Positions 1 to 8,182 of a DNA stretch of 17,150 nucleotides are shown here, piece after piece. The notes below the pieces were generated by a model. That model saw nothing but the letters and a program-made list of their open reading frames with translations, was not told where the DNA came from and did not search any database. The position numbers and the translations under genes were made by a program. Source of the stretch: a bacterium (GTDB lineage Bacteria > Armatimonadota > HRBIN16); NCBI GenBank assembly GCA_025057335.1, contig JANWXG010000029.1, positions 1 through 17,150 of the forward strand, in the 5' to 3' direction. Position 1 is the stretch's first letter; every line of letters begins with the position of its first letter.

Positions 1-1
1 G

Positions 2-1270
2 GAACTGGAGTCGCTACCATCAGGCGGATGGGGCTACGCGCACTTTCCCATCACCGTGCGCTACGCCCGAACACTAGGTCTGGATTGTCTGGGCATGACG
101 GGCAAGTTCGCAGTGTCGTGGGGACACTTCCACAGCTACAAGCCTCAAGCTGCACTGGAGTACGAGTGTTTCCAGATGCTGGCGCTGGGCGCGAAGTGTA
201 GTATCGGCGACCAGCTACATCCCTCTGGCAGGCTGGACCCTGTTACCTACGACCTTATCGGCGCAGTGTACGCGCAGGTAGAAGAGCGCGAGGAGTGGTG
301 CATCGGTGCAGAGCCTATCGTAGAGGTGGGCGTGTTCAACGTGGAGGTGATTCAGCCCCAGCATGTGCGCGTGCCTCCCGCTAACCTCGGGGCATACCGC
401 ATCCTGCAGGAGGGCAGACATCAGTTCGACTTCATCGACAGCGAAAGCGACTGGAGCCGTTACCGCGTGGTCATTCTGCCTGATGACGTAGTGATGGACG
501 ACGCCCTGGCGCAAAAGGCGCAGGCGTATCTGGATGCGGGTGGCGCGCTGCTGTGCACAGGGAGGTCAGGGCTACATCAAGACAGTTCTGGCTTTGCCTT
601 GAACGAGTTCCCTGCGGTGTACGAGAGGGAGTTGCCCTACTCCCCCGATTTCGTGCGTCCGCTGGGTGCGCTGACGGAAGGCATTGCGGACACGCAGTAT
701 GTGATGTACCTGCGCGGGCAGAAGGTGTCGCTTGCGGAGGGGGCGGAGGTGCTGGCGGAAGTGTGGGAGCCCTACTTCAACCGCACTTACCAGCACTTTT
801 GTAGCCACGCGCACGCGCCAGTTGCGCGGCGTTCGGAACATCCTGCCGCACTGCGAAAGGGGCGTGTAGTTTACCTGACGCATCCTGTCTTCAGCATCTT
901 CGCCCAGTACGGCATGACCTTCTACAAGCAGCTGGTGTTGAACGCGTTGAAGCTGCTCCTTCCCCAGCCGCTGGTCGTCGCGGACGCGCCGAGCACGTTG
1001 CAGGTAACGTGGAACCGCCAGCCCGCCCATCAGCGGTCTGTCGTGCACCTGCTACACTACATTCCCGAGAGGCGCACGCTCGCCCCCGACTATCTGGAAG
1101 ACGTGATACCGCTGTACCAGGTCTCCCTGCGCCTGCGTACGAACGCTCCCAAACGAGCATATCTGGCACCGCAGCGCACGGAAATCCCCTTCCAGACTGA
1201 AGGAGAATACCTCTGCCTGACCGTGCCAGAGGTGCGTGGTCACCAGATGGTAGTGCTGGAGGAGGGATAG
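2..1270 (+). CDS. Glycoside hydrolase-like protein with beta-galactosidase trimerisation-type domain (5' end missing)
   Basis: The reading frame is open from the first complete codon of the window (base 2) to TAG at 1268-1270, so the true start lies upstream; about 422 residues are visible. The visible N-terminal part (TGKFAVSWGHFHSYKP and the following ALGAKCSIGDQLHP) resembles the end of a TIM-barrel glycosidase domain of the GHL6/alpha-fucosidase-like type. The middle part (VVILPDDVVMDDALAQKAQ, then AGGALLCTGRSG) looks like the flavodoxin-like trimerisation domain of GH42-type beta-galactosidases. The C-terminus is a beta-rich tail. The role is probably hydrolysis of a plant or microbial polysaccharide side chain; the substrate cannot be told. 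The catalytic acids would lie upstream of the window. The following secreted gene has its own promoter, so an operon is not required. The family call rests on remembered motif similarity. Confidence 0.75.
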   Translation, partial: ELESLPSGGWGYAHFPITVRYARTLGLDCLGMTGKFAVSWGHFHSYKPQAALEYECFQMLALGAKCSIGDQLHPSGRLDPVTYDLIGAVYAQVEEREEWCIGAEPIVEVGVFNVEVIQPQHVRVPPANLGAYRILQEGRHQFDFIDSESDWSRYRVVILPDDVVMDDALAQKAQAYLDAGGALLCTGRSGLHQDSSGFALNEFPAVYERELPYSPDFVRPLGALTEGIADTQYVMYLRGQKVSLAEGAEVLAEVWEPYFNRTYQHFCSHAHAPVARRSEHPAALRKGRVVYLTHPVFSIFAQYGMTFYKQLVLNALKLLLPQPLVVADAPSTLQVTWNRQPAHQRSVVHLLHYIPERRTLAPDYLEDVIPLYQVSLRLRTNAPKRAYLAPQRTEIPFQTEGEYLCLTVPEVRGHQMVVLEEG

Positions 1271-1297
1271 CGCGCGAGCGCAGCAGTGCGCACTACC
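1249..1297 (+). terminator. Possible terminator hairpin over the end of the glycosidase gene
   Basis: An 8-base perfect inverted repeat, GGTAGTGC at 1249-1256 and GCACTACC at 1290-1297, spans the stop codon. GC-rich sequence in the loop can form inner stems. There is no T-run after it, so intrinsic termination is uncertain. Confidence 0.3.
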
Positions 1298-1320
1298 ATA
1301 CCCCCCTGCGATGGGTGACC

Positions 1321-1350
1321 TTGACACAGGCAGCACTGTTGTGTTATCCT
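1321..1350 (+). promoter_or_regulatory. Sigma70-type promoter for the dockerin-tailed secreted protein
   Basis: A perfect -35 hexamer TTGACA (1321-1326) is followed after 18 bases by TATCCT (1345-1350), a 4/6 match to TATAAT. It lies 49 bases ahead of the ATG at 1400. It separates the expression of this gene from the glycosidase upstream. Confidence 0.6.
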
Positions 1351-1399
1351 GCTACTGCCTGGTGTTTGCGTACTACATTTTGGAGAAAGGGGTAGAAAG

Positions 1400-2650
1400 A
1401 TGCGTACTGTCGTTATCATGGTATGGCTATCCCTTCTTGCGCTATGCACGCAAGGGCAGCCGCTGGTGTCAGCCCATCCGATTCCGCCACAGTATGTGAC
1501 TGTTCGACCAGCCAAGCTGGGATTGGGGGAGGTATCCCTCTCTTTGAGAATACAGGAGCTGTCTCCGCAGCAGCTGTCGCTCATCTACGACAACTTCCCA
1601 AACGACGATCCTGCTCCACACCTGTTCTACTACGACGCCACCGGCAACGGTGATGGTGTAGGACAAAATTGGTGGGTGGACTACGACAACGTTGGCGCGG
1701 GCGGGGAAGTGCGCAGCTTCGAGTTCTCTGCAGGTGTCACGCAAAACAACGCGCGCATACGGGTTTACTTCTTCCGTAATGTCACGCCCACTCGGGCGCC
1801 CAGCGTCAACAACCTCATTCCCCTGAAGAATAGCTCTGGTTTCGCTGTGTTCGACATCACAGCACCGAACAGGGGCTACTACACCTTCACTGTGACCCTG
1901 CCCCCCTCACTATACTTCAATGTGTCGGGCGACATTGGCTGGAGCGTCGTGAAACCGCGCGAGAGCACGGGGCTGTACGACGTCACATGGGATTTCAACG
2001 CCCCCATTGGGCGGAGAGATGCATACTTGTCTGTAGATGGAGGAAGCACCTGGGAGCTGATAGAGTTCTACGGACATCCTGTAGCGAACTTCACCTTGCG
2101 TCTGCAGGGTATTCCGGTTCGCACAAACACCACCCTCTTCGGCAATCTAGACCTCGATGGCTTCGAGATGGCAGTGCAGCCCCCGAAGGAGGAAGGGCAA
2201 CCAGAGAACGATGCCTTCCTACCTACGCTCGAGGTGGAGCTGCGCCAGCCGGGCACTACCAACGCCGTGCGCACCTTCTACCTGACCCCCTACGCGACCG
2301 AGCAGCAGATTGACCCTCACACGACCATCCACCGTTACAGCTACCTGTTGCCAGTGGTACCTACTGGCACCTACGACGTCGCCTTCCGCGCTAACCACTG
2401 GCTGCGCAAAGTGGTGCCCAACGTCACTATTGGCGGCGTGACTATGCTGGACGTTGCCCTACTCAATGGGGATATCAACGGCAACAACGAGGTAGACCTG
2501 CTCGATTTTGGCGAACTGATAGCCGCTTACGGCAGCACGTCTGGCGAACCACAGTGGAACTTTCAGACTGACCTAGACGGCGACCTAGAGGTGGGGCTGC
2601 TGGACTTCTCTATCCTGCTGCGCAACTTTGGCTTGTTCGGCGACGAGTAA
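1400..2650 (+). CDS. Secreted protein with C-terminal dockerin-type repeat pair
   Basis: 416 residues starting at ATG 1400, preceded by GGAGAAAGGGG as ribosome binding site. Residues 1-26 form a Sec signal peptide: short basic start, hydrophobic core MVWLSLLALC, and a likely cut after VSA. The middle (about 30-350) is beta-rich and unrecognised, with Tyr, Asn and Thr-rich strands as in extracellular adhesion or carbohydrate-binding modules. The C-terminus carries two EF-hand-like calcium loops typical of type I dockerins: DINGNNEVDLLDF (358-370) and DLDGDLEVGLLDF (391-403), each followed by a short helix. In cellulosomal bacteria dockerins bind cohesins. In Armatimonadota- and Planctomycetota-like genomes such tails occur on many secreted proteins, and whether they have partners is unclear. 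No cohesin is visible here. The function of the body is unknown. Confidence 0.85.
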   Translation: MRTVVIMVWLSLLALCTQGQPLVSAHPIPPQYVTVRPAKLGLGEVSLSLRIQELSPQQLSLIYDNFPNDDPAPHLFYYDATGNGDGVGQNWWVDYDNVGAGGEVRSFEFSAGVTQNNARIRVYFFRNVTPTRAPSVNNLIPLKNSSGFAVFDITAPNRGYYTFTVTLPPSLYFNVSGDIGWSVVKPRESTGLYDVTWDFNAPIGRRDAYLSVDGGSTWELIEFYGHPVANFTLRLQGIPVRTNTTLFGNLDLDGFEMAVQPPKEEGQPENDAFLPTLEVELRQPGTTNAVRTFYLTPYATEQQIDPHTTIHRYSYLLPVVPTGTYDVAFRANHWLRKVVPNVTIGGVTMLDVALLNGDINGNNEVDLLDFGELIAAYGSTSGEPQWNFQTDLDGDLEVGLLDFSILLRNFGLFGDE

Positions 2651-2654
2651 CTTT

Positions 2655-2688
2655 GCCCCCCGCTCCCGGCGCTTCGGGGGAGGGGGGC
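2655..2688. terminator. GC hairpin between convergent genes
   Basis: GCCCCCC (2655-2661) pairs with GGGGGGC (2682-2688), and TCCC (2664-2667) pairs with GGGA (2678-2681) after a two-base bulge. It starts 4 bases after the stop of the dockerin-tailed gene and lies downstream of the minus-strand phosphorylase gene too, so it may serve both. No T-run follows on either side. A second small palindrome, CCCGCGCGGG, sits at 2712-2721. Confidence 0.5.
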
Positions 2689-2764
2689 TTCGCATGATGT
2701 CGTACTGTCCCCCCGCGCGGGCGGCTCAGCCCTGATGTAAGCTGGCTCTTCCGCGCTGATTTGC

Positions 2765-4102
2765 CTATCCTCCGAACTGGTTGCTCTCTGGCACCACTGC
2801 GTACACTAGCGGTTGGAATCGAGGCGCTCCCTCGCCAACGAGGAAACACTCCTGTAGCTCTGCAGCCACCTCCGCCGCCAGCGTATCGTCTTGCGCGTGT
2901 ACCTCGGCGACGGGCAAGTCGGGTTCCACATGGTCGCCGACATGGCGTAGGATGCGAATGCCAACCGCGTGGTCGATAGCATCCTCTTTGCGTGCACGTC
3001 CCGCTCCGAGGCGGACAGCCAACAGTCCCACTCCTCGTGCGTCAACCGCGTGGATATATCCTGTTTGAGGGATACAAATGGGAAGTCGCACACGCGCCTG
3101 CGGTAGTAGAGAGGGGTCATCTACTGTGCGCACATCGCCGCCCTGCGCTTGCACAAGTTGGCGGAAGGTCTGCCAAGCAGCGCCCTCCTCCAAGCGCTTA
3201 CGCACTCGAAGGCGCGCCTGATACAGGTCTGTCTCCAGACCAGCGAGCAACAGGGCGTGCGCCGCTAGCTCTATGCAGAGCACTTCAAAGCGCGCGGAGG
3301 CGGCTCCGGCCCGGCGCTGCAGAACGGCTATCGCCTCCGCCACTTCCAGCGCATTGCCTACCGCCTCGCCCAGAGGCTGGCTCATATCAGTCACCAGAGC
3401 GAGGGTACGCCGTCCCGCCATCTCGCCAATCTGCACCAGTGTACGCGCCAGTTCCAGCGCATCAGGTAGGTGAGTCATAAACGCACCTGAACCCACCTTC
3501 ACATCTAGTAAGAGATGCTCTGCCCCGCCCGCCAGCTTCTTGCTCATCACGCTGGAGGCGATGAGCGGGATACAGTCGACGGTGGCAGTCACATCGCGTA
3601 AGGCATACAGATATTTATCCGCTGGCACTAGCTCTGGCGATTGCCCTACCAAACAAGCGCCTACCTGCTGCACGAGATGCGCCATCTCCACCGCAGAGAA
3701 GTCGGTGCGAAAGCCGGGGATGGACTCCAGCTTATCCACAGTGCCCCCTGTGAAGCCCAGCCCCCGCCCCGACATCTTCGGCACAGCGACTCCGCATGCT
3801 GCCAGCAGTGGCACAACCACTAGGCTGGTCTTGTCGCCCACTCCGCCAGTGGAGTGCTTGTCCAGAGTGGGCTTCCCTAGCGGCGGCAGATGTACCTGCT
3901 CTCCAGAGTGTTGCAGGATGGTCGTGAGTGTGACGGTTTCACGCGGCGTCATCCCGCGAAAATACACTGCCATAAGCCACGCGGCGACCTGATAGTCAGG
4001 CACTTCACCGCGCAAACCGCCCAGCACCAGCGCCTCCAGCTCCTGCTGGCTCAGCTCGCCGCCATCTCGCTTCTTCTGGATGACCTCTGGTATACGCAGC
4101 AT
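2765..4102 (-). CDS. deoA: Thymidine/pyrimidine-nucleoside phosphorylase
   Basis: This enzyme splits thymidine, deoxyuridine or uridine with phosphate into base and (deoxy)ribose-1-phosphate, a cytosolic step of nucleoside salvage. Numbering from the chosen start, the family signature SGRGLGFTGGTVDKLE lies at 111-126 and the phosphate-binding segment KHSTGGVGDKTS at 82-93. SKKLAGG further on is the base-side loop. At 445 residues it has the usual length. I chose ATG 4102 (MLRIPEV) because GGGGGGTG stands directly ahead of it; a start 13 codons upstream would add a tail not usual for the family. Pyrimidine-nucleoside phosphorylase (pdp) and thymidine phosphorylase (deoA) cannot be separated by eye. 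The gene stands alone on its strand; its neighbour upstream is divergent. Confidence 0.93.
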   Translation of the reverse strand: MLRIPEVIQKKRDGGELSQQELEALVLGGLRGEVPDYQVAAWLMAVYFRGMTPRETVTLTTILQHSGEQVHLPPLGKPTLDKHSTGGVGDKTSLVVVPLLAACGVAVPKMSGRGLGFTGGTVDKLESIPGFRTDFSAVEMAHLVQQVGACLVGQSPELVPADKYLYALRDVTATVDCIPLIASSVMSKKLAGGAEHLLLDVKVGSGAFMTHLPDALELARTLVQIGEMAGRRTLALVTDMSQPLGEAVGNALEVAEAIAVLQRRAGAASARFEVLCIELAAHALLLAGLETDLYQARLRVRKRLEEGAAWQTFRQLVQAQGGDVRTVDDPSLLPQARVRLPICIPQTGYIHAVDARGVGLLAVRLGAGRARKEDAIDHAVGIRILRHVGDHVEPDLPVAEVHAQDDTLAAEVAAELQECFLVGEGAPRFQPLVYAVVPESNQFGG

Positions 4103-4143
4103 GGTGCACCCCCCTACCGCCGATTCACGCTCGGTCGCCATCT

Positions 4144-4172
4144 TCCCTGCTGCCCGCTTTTAGTGGTAGAAT
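4144..4172 (+). promoter_or_regulatory. Probable promoter for the radical SAM gene
   Basis: TAGAAT at 4167-4172 is a 5/6 match to the -10 hexamer, 29 bases before ATG 4201. The -35 region at about 4144-4149 is poor. The 98-base gap to the divergent phosphorylase gene must hold both promoters; I cannot place the minus-strand one. Confidence 0.4.
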
Positions 4173-4200
4173 CAGGGTACACAGGAAAGGGGGTGTGCTC

Positions 4201-5271
4201 ATGCCTCCAGCAGCATCCAGCGCTCGCTCGCTGGCGGAGATACTGGACAGCCTAACACGCGAGGCAGAAGTTTACCGACCAGTCGAGGACGGCTCGGTGC
4301 AGTGTCTCGCCTGCGGACACCGTTGCCTCATCCGCGAAGGCAAACGAGGCATCTGCCAGGTGCGCTTCAATCAGGGGGGCAGGCTCTACGCGCCCTGGGG
4401 ATATGTGTGTGGATTGAACATCGACCCTATCGAGAAGAAGCCCTTTTTCCACGTGATGCCCGGTTCGCGCACGCTTACCTTTGGCATGCTAGGCTGCGAC
4501 CTGCACTGCGCATACTGCCAGAACTGGATTACCTCCCAGGCGTTGCGCGACCCTGCAGCGGGCGCGCCCGTAGACCGTATCTCCCCAGAGGAGATGGTGG
4601 AGCTGGCGATACGTTACCGCTCCCCGTTCATCACCAGCTCGTACAACGAACCGCTCATCACGGCGGAGTGGGCGGTGAGCGTTTTCCGAGCGGCGCAACC
4701 ACACGGCATTCGCGGGCTGTTCGTCTCCAACGGCAACCTCACGCGGGAGGTGCTGGAATACCTGCGCCCCTACTTGGTGGGCTATAAAATCGACCTGAAA
4801 AGCATGAACGACCGCAGCTATCGCCAGCTGGGCACAACGCTCCGAAATGTGCTGGATGGCATTCGCTTGGTGTATGAATCAGGCTTGTGGCTGGAGGTAG
4901 TAACGCTCGTCGTGCCCGGGTTCAATGACAGCGATGAAGAGCTGCGTGAGGCAGCGCGGTTCTTGGTATCGCTATCGCCCGATATCCCCTGGCATGTGAC
5001 CGCGTTCCACCGCGACTACAAGATGTACGACCGTGACGATACCGATGTGCGCACCCTGCTGCGCGCCGCCGAAATCGGGCGTAGTGAAGGACTGCGCTAC
5101 GTTTACGCAGGCAATATTCCGGGCGCAGTCGGCGAATGGGAGAACACCTTCTGTCCGCAGTGTAACGCCGTGCTCATCCGGCGGTACGGCTTCCGCGTGC
5201 TGGAGAATCATCTCTCTGGCTCTGGTCAGTGTCCACGATGCCACGCCTCTATACCTGGAGTGTGGTCGTAG
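4201..5271 (+). CDS. amrS: AmmeMemoRadiSam-type radical SAM enzyme
   Basis: 356 residues from ATG 4201, with GGAAAGGGGG at 4184-4193 as ribosome binding site. The radical SAM cluster motif is C99xxxC103xxC106 (GCDLHCAYCQNW), which binds a 4Fe-4S cluster and S-adenosylmethionine. An N-terminal cysteine set (C35, C38, C42, C52) and a C-terminal pair of CxxC knuckles (C318/C321, C344/C347) flank the barrel, as in the AmrS / pyruvate-formate-lyase-activating-like family. The segment PWGYVCGLNIDPIEKKPFFH is characteristic of this family. The reaction is not known for certain. The family is named for co-occurrence with AMMECR1 and Memo proteins, neither of which is in this window. It is probably transcribed with the UPF0182 gene 14 bases downstream. 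Confidence 0.9.
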   Translation: MPPAASSARSLAEILDSLTREAEVYRPVEDGSVQCLACGHRCLIREGKRGICQVRFNQGGRLYAPWGYVCGLNIDPIEKKPFFHVMPGSRTLTFGMLGCDLHCAYCQNWITSQALRDPAAGAPVDRISPEEMVELAIRYRSPFITSSYNEPLITAEWAVSVFRAAQPHGIRGLFVSNGNLTREVLEYLRPYLVGYKIDLKSMNDRSYRQLGTTLRNVLDGIRLVYESGLWLEVVTLVVPGFNDSDEELREAARFLVSLSPDIPWHVTAFHRDYKMYDRDDTDVRTLLRAAEIGRSEGLRYVYAGNIPGAVGEWENTFCPQCNAVLIRRYGFRVLENHLSGSGQCPRCHASIPGVWS

Positions 5272-5285
5272 GGGGGGAACCTGTT

Positions 5286-8117
5286 GTGAAGACACGCTAT
5301 CCCCTGTCTTTAGAGGGCGGTCAACGCCGCACATGGTTGTGGCTGCTAGTAGGCGCGCTGGTGCTTTTGCAACTCCTAGTGGTTGGCACGCGCGTCTACA
5401 CCGACTGGCTGTGGTTTGCCGAGCTAGGATACACGTCGCTGTTCGCACGCGTGTGGACTACTCGCATCAGCCTGTTCCTCGTGTTCAGCGCTCTCTTCTT
5501 CGGCATCCTGTACGCCAACCTGTGGCTGGCGCACCGCTTCAGCGTGGGCATGGACGAGGAATGGGAGGAACGGCTGCGCCTACGTCTCGGTATAGCTGTG
5601 CCAAGGGCATCGCGTTCCTTACTCTTCTGGACGGCGCTGGTGCTGGCGGTCCTGGTCGGTAGTCAGAGCGCTAGCCAGTGGGAAAGCTGGTTGCTGTTCC
5701 GACACGCACAGCCCTTTGGCGTGCGCGACCCGCTGTTCGGTCACGACATCGCTTTCTACATGTTCCGCCTGCCCTTCTGGCGATACTTACACACCTGGTT
5801 CACCTTCACCCTAATAGTTACCTTGCTGGCTACCATCGCTTACTACTACCTCAATCGCGGCTTCGAGATGTTCGGCACGCTCACCGCCTTCTCGCCTGGG
5901 GTGAAGCCACACCTGTTTCTACTGGCAGCGGCATGTATGGTGTGGTGGAGCATCGGCTACTGGCTTGACCGCTACGATGTGCTCTTCATGCCCAACCGCA
6001 TCTTCACGGGCGCGGGCTACGTCGAGACCACAGTCCGCTTGCCTGGTCTGTATCTGCTGATGGCGCTGAGCCTGCTCGTCGCCCTCTCACTGGTGTGGAA
6101 CATTGGGCGAGGACGGGTGCTGCGCGTGCCGCTGATGCTGCTGGCGGCGCTGGTAGGCGTCTCGATACTCGTGCATGCAGTGGTTCCTGCTATAGTGCAG
6201 AACGCTATCGTCAACCCCAACGAGTGGGGGTTGCAACGCAAGTATATCGAACGTCACCTTCTCGCGACAAGACAGGCGTTTGGACTGGACAACGTAGAAG
6301 AACGCACCTTCGCGGCAGCCACCAATCTGACCGCGTCCGACTTGCAACGCAACAGCCAGACGTTGACCAACGTGCGCATTTGGGACTACCAACCTCTGCA
6401 GCGCGTGTTCAACTCCCTGCAGTCGTTTCGCCAGTACTACAAGTTCCATGACGTGGACGTAGACCGCTACACCTTGGACGGGCGCTACCGACAGGTGATG
6501 GTTGCCGCACGCGAGCTGTCGCAGCCCGACTTACCTGCCTCCTCCAAAACGTGGCAGAACCTGCGCCTACAATACACGCACGGCTACGGTATCGTGATGA
6601 CGGCGGTCAACACCGCTACGCCCCAAGGACAGCCCGAGTACCTAGTGCGCGATATTCCTCCACAGAGCAAGGTAGCGCTGCCTCTGGAGCGTCCCGAAAT
6701 CTACTATGGAGAAATCACCGACAATCCTGTCATTGTACACTCGAGACTAGAGGAGTTCGACTATCCGACCCTGCGCGGCGAGGGAGAGGGCGAAAATCAG
6801 TATACGCGCTACCAGGGCACGGGGGGCATCCCCATCGGCAGGAACCTGCTAGCGCGGCTCGCCTATGCCTTCCGCCTAGGAGATAGCTACCTGCTCCTGT
6901 CGGGAGACCTTACTCCTGAAAGCCGACTGTTGTTCCGACGCAACATCCGCGAGCGGATGCAAGCCATCACGCCCTTCTTGCTACACGACCGCGACCCCTA
7001 CATCGTCGTGGCTGACGGCAAACTGTGGTGGATGTGTGATGCCTACACAGTGAGCGACCGCTACCCCTACGCCAGAAGGCTAGAAATCGCTATCGACGCC
7101 TTCCGTTACTATCGGTTGAACTACATCCGCAATTCGGTGAAAGTGGTAGTGGACGCCTACAATGGCACGGTGCACTATTACGTTGCTGACGAGCGCGACC
7201 CGATGATTCAGACTTATCGGCGTGCCCTGCCCGACTTGTTCAAACCGCTTTCGGAGATGCCCGCGAGCCTGCGTCAACACCTGCGCTACCCGGAAGACCT
7301 GTTCCGCATCCAGAGCAACATCTGGGCGCTATACCATATGCGTGACCCGCGCGTCTTCTACATGCGCGAAGACCAGTGGGAAATCGCCAAACAGCAGTCT
7401 CCCGACAGCACCGAGCAGGGCGGCGAGTTCCAGCCGATGGAGCCCTACTACCTCATCATGCGCCTACCCGGCGAGCCGCGGGAAGAGTTCTTGCTGCTGA
7501 CCGTGTTCACTCCGATGAATCAGGAAAAGATGATTGCGTGGATGTGCGCTAAGTGCGATGGAGAAGAATACGGCAAAATCGTGCTTTATCGCTTCCCTAA
7601 GGAACGCACTATCTACGGTCCCGCGCAGATGGAACGCCTTATCGGGCAGACCTCGGAGATCCGCACGCAGTTGCGCTTATGGGACCAGCCCGGCTCGCAG
7701 GTGGTATGGGGACACCTACTGGTGATTCCCATAGAGCAGTCGCTGCTGTATATCAAGCCCGTCTACCTGCAGACGACGGGCGGCGGAGAGCAGCGCATCC
7801 CCGAGCTGAAAAAGGTGATTGTAGCGTACGGTGACCAGCGTGTGATGGCGGATACATTGGAACAGGGCTTGGCTCGCATTTTCGGCACATCTGGCGTCGC
7901 GCGCGCCACCCCACCCAGGCAGGCTCCTTCCACGATACCTGCTCCATTGCCACCACCGAGTACGGAGGATGTGCGCACATTGGTCAATCAGCTGGCGGAA
8001 GCCCTTCGCGCTGCAGAAAGCGCACAACGACAAGGTAACTGGGCGGAGTACGGCAGGCAGCTAGAACGGGTGAAGGAGTTCATCAATAGGCTGCAGCAGC
8101 GCACCGCAGCACCATAA
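5286..8117 (+). CDS. UPF0182 family large integral membrane protein
   Basis: 943 residues from GTG 5286. I prefer this start because a run of seven G at 5271-5277 sits 8 bases ahead; a GTG at 5229 would overlap the radical SAM gene by 43 bases. Seven membrane spans lie near residues 17-35, 60-80, 111-125, 168-188, 207-226, 253-270 and 280-302. They are followed by a large domain of about 550 residues, probably on the outer face. Family hallmarks are DWLWFAELGYTSLF (40-53), DPLFGHDIAFYMFRLPFW (148-165) and VNPNEWGLQRKYIERHLLAT (309-328). The end has a proline-rich linker and a helical, likely coiled-coil tail. UPF0182 (COG1615) is widespread and of unknown function. No enzyme or transporter motif was seen. 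Confidence 0.92.
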   Translation: MKTRYPLSLEGGQRRTWLWLLVGALVLLQLLVVGTRVYTDWLWFAELGYTSLFARVWTTRISLFLVFSALFFGILYANLWLAHRFSVGMDEEWEERLRLRLGIAVPRASRSLLFWTALVLAVLVGSQSASQWESWLLFRHAQPFGVRDPLFGHDIAFYMFRLPFWRYLHTWFTFTLIVTLLATIAYYYLNRGFEMFGTLTAFSPGVKPHLFLLAAACMVWWSIGYWLDRYDVLFMPNRIFTGAGYVETTVRLPGLYLLMALSLLVALSLVWNIGRGRVLRVPLMLLAALVGVSILVHAVVPAIVQNAIVNPNEWGLQRKYIERHLLATRQAFGLDNVEERTFAAATNLTASDLQRNSQTLTNVRIWDYQPLQRVFNSLQSFRQYYKFHDVDVDRYTLDGRYRQVMVAARELSQPDLPASSKTWQNLRLQYTHGYGIVMTAVNTATPQGQPEYLVRDIPPQSKVALPLERPEIYYGEITDNPVIVHSRLEEFDYPTLRGEGEGENQYTRYQGTGGIPIGRNLLARLAYAFRLGDSYLLLSGDLTPESRLLFRRNIRERMQAITPFLLHDRDPYIVVADGKLWWMCDAYTVSDRYPYARRLEIAIDAFRYYRLNYIRNSVKVVVDAYNGTVHYYVADERDPMIQTYRRALPDLFKPLSEMPASLRQHLRYPEDLFRIQSNIWALYHMRDPRVFYMREDQWEIAKQQSPDSTEQGGEFQPMEPYYLIMRLPGEPREEFLLLTVFTPMNQEKMIAWMCAKCDGEEYGKIVLYRFPKERTIYGPAQMERLIGQTSEIRTQLRLWDQPGSQVVWGHLLVIPIEQSLLYIKPVYLQTTGGGEQRIPELKKVIVAYGDQRVMADTLEQGLARIFGTSGVARATPPRQAPSTIPAPLPPPSTEDVRTLVNQLAEALRAAESAQRQGNWAEYGRQLERVKEFINRLQQRTAAP

Positions 8118-8166
8118 CGCCTCCCCTACCCTCCCCCGCGGGGCGACAACACGCACAGCGTCGACG

Positions 8167-8182
8167 GTCAGCTCGCGCTGAC
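8167..8182. terminator. Hairpin between convergent UPF0182 and citrate synthase genes
   Basis: A perfect 6-base stem GTCAGC (8167-8172) and GCTGAC (8177-8182) closes a TCGC loop. It touches the last base of the citrate synthase gene. On the plus strand it is followed by the pyrimidine-rich TATCTCTGCTCT. A CCCCGCGGGG palindrome at about 8137-8146 is a second candidate. Confidence 0.4.

Noticed and set aside
2781..3992. Several plus-strand open frames opposite the phosphorylase gene
   Set aside because: They lie antisense to a gene with a full family signature, have no ribosome binding sites, and their translations are rich in Arg, Pro and Ser as expected for shadow frames in GC-rich DNA.
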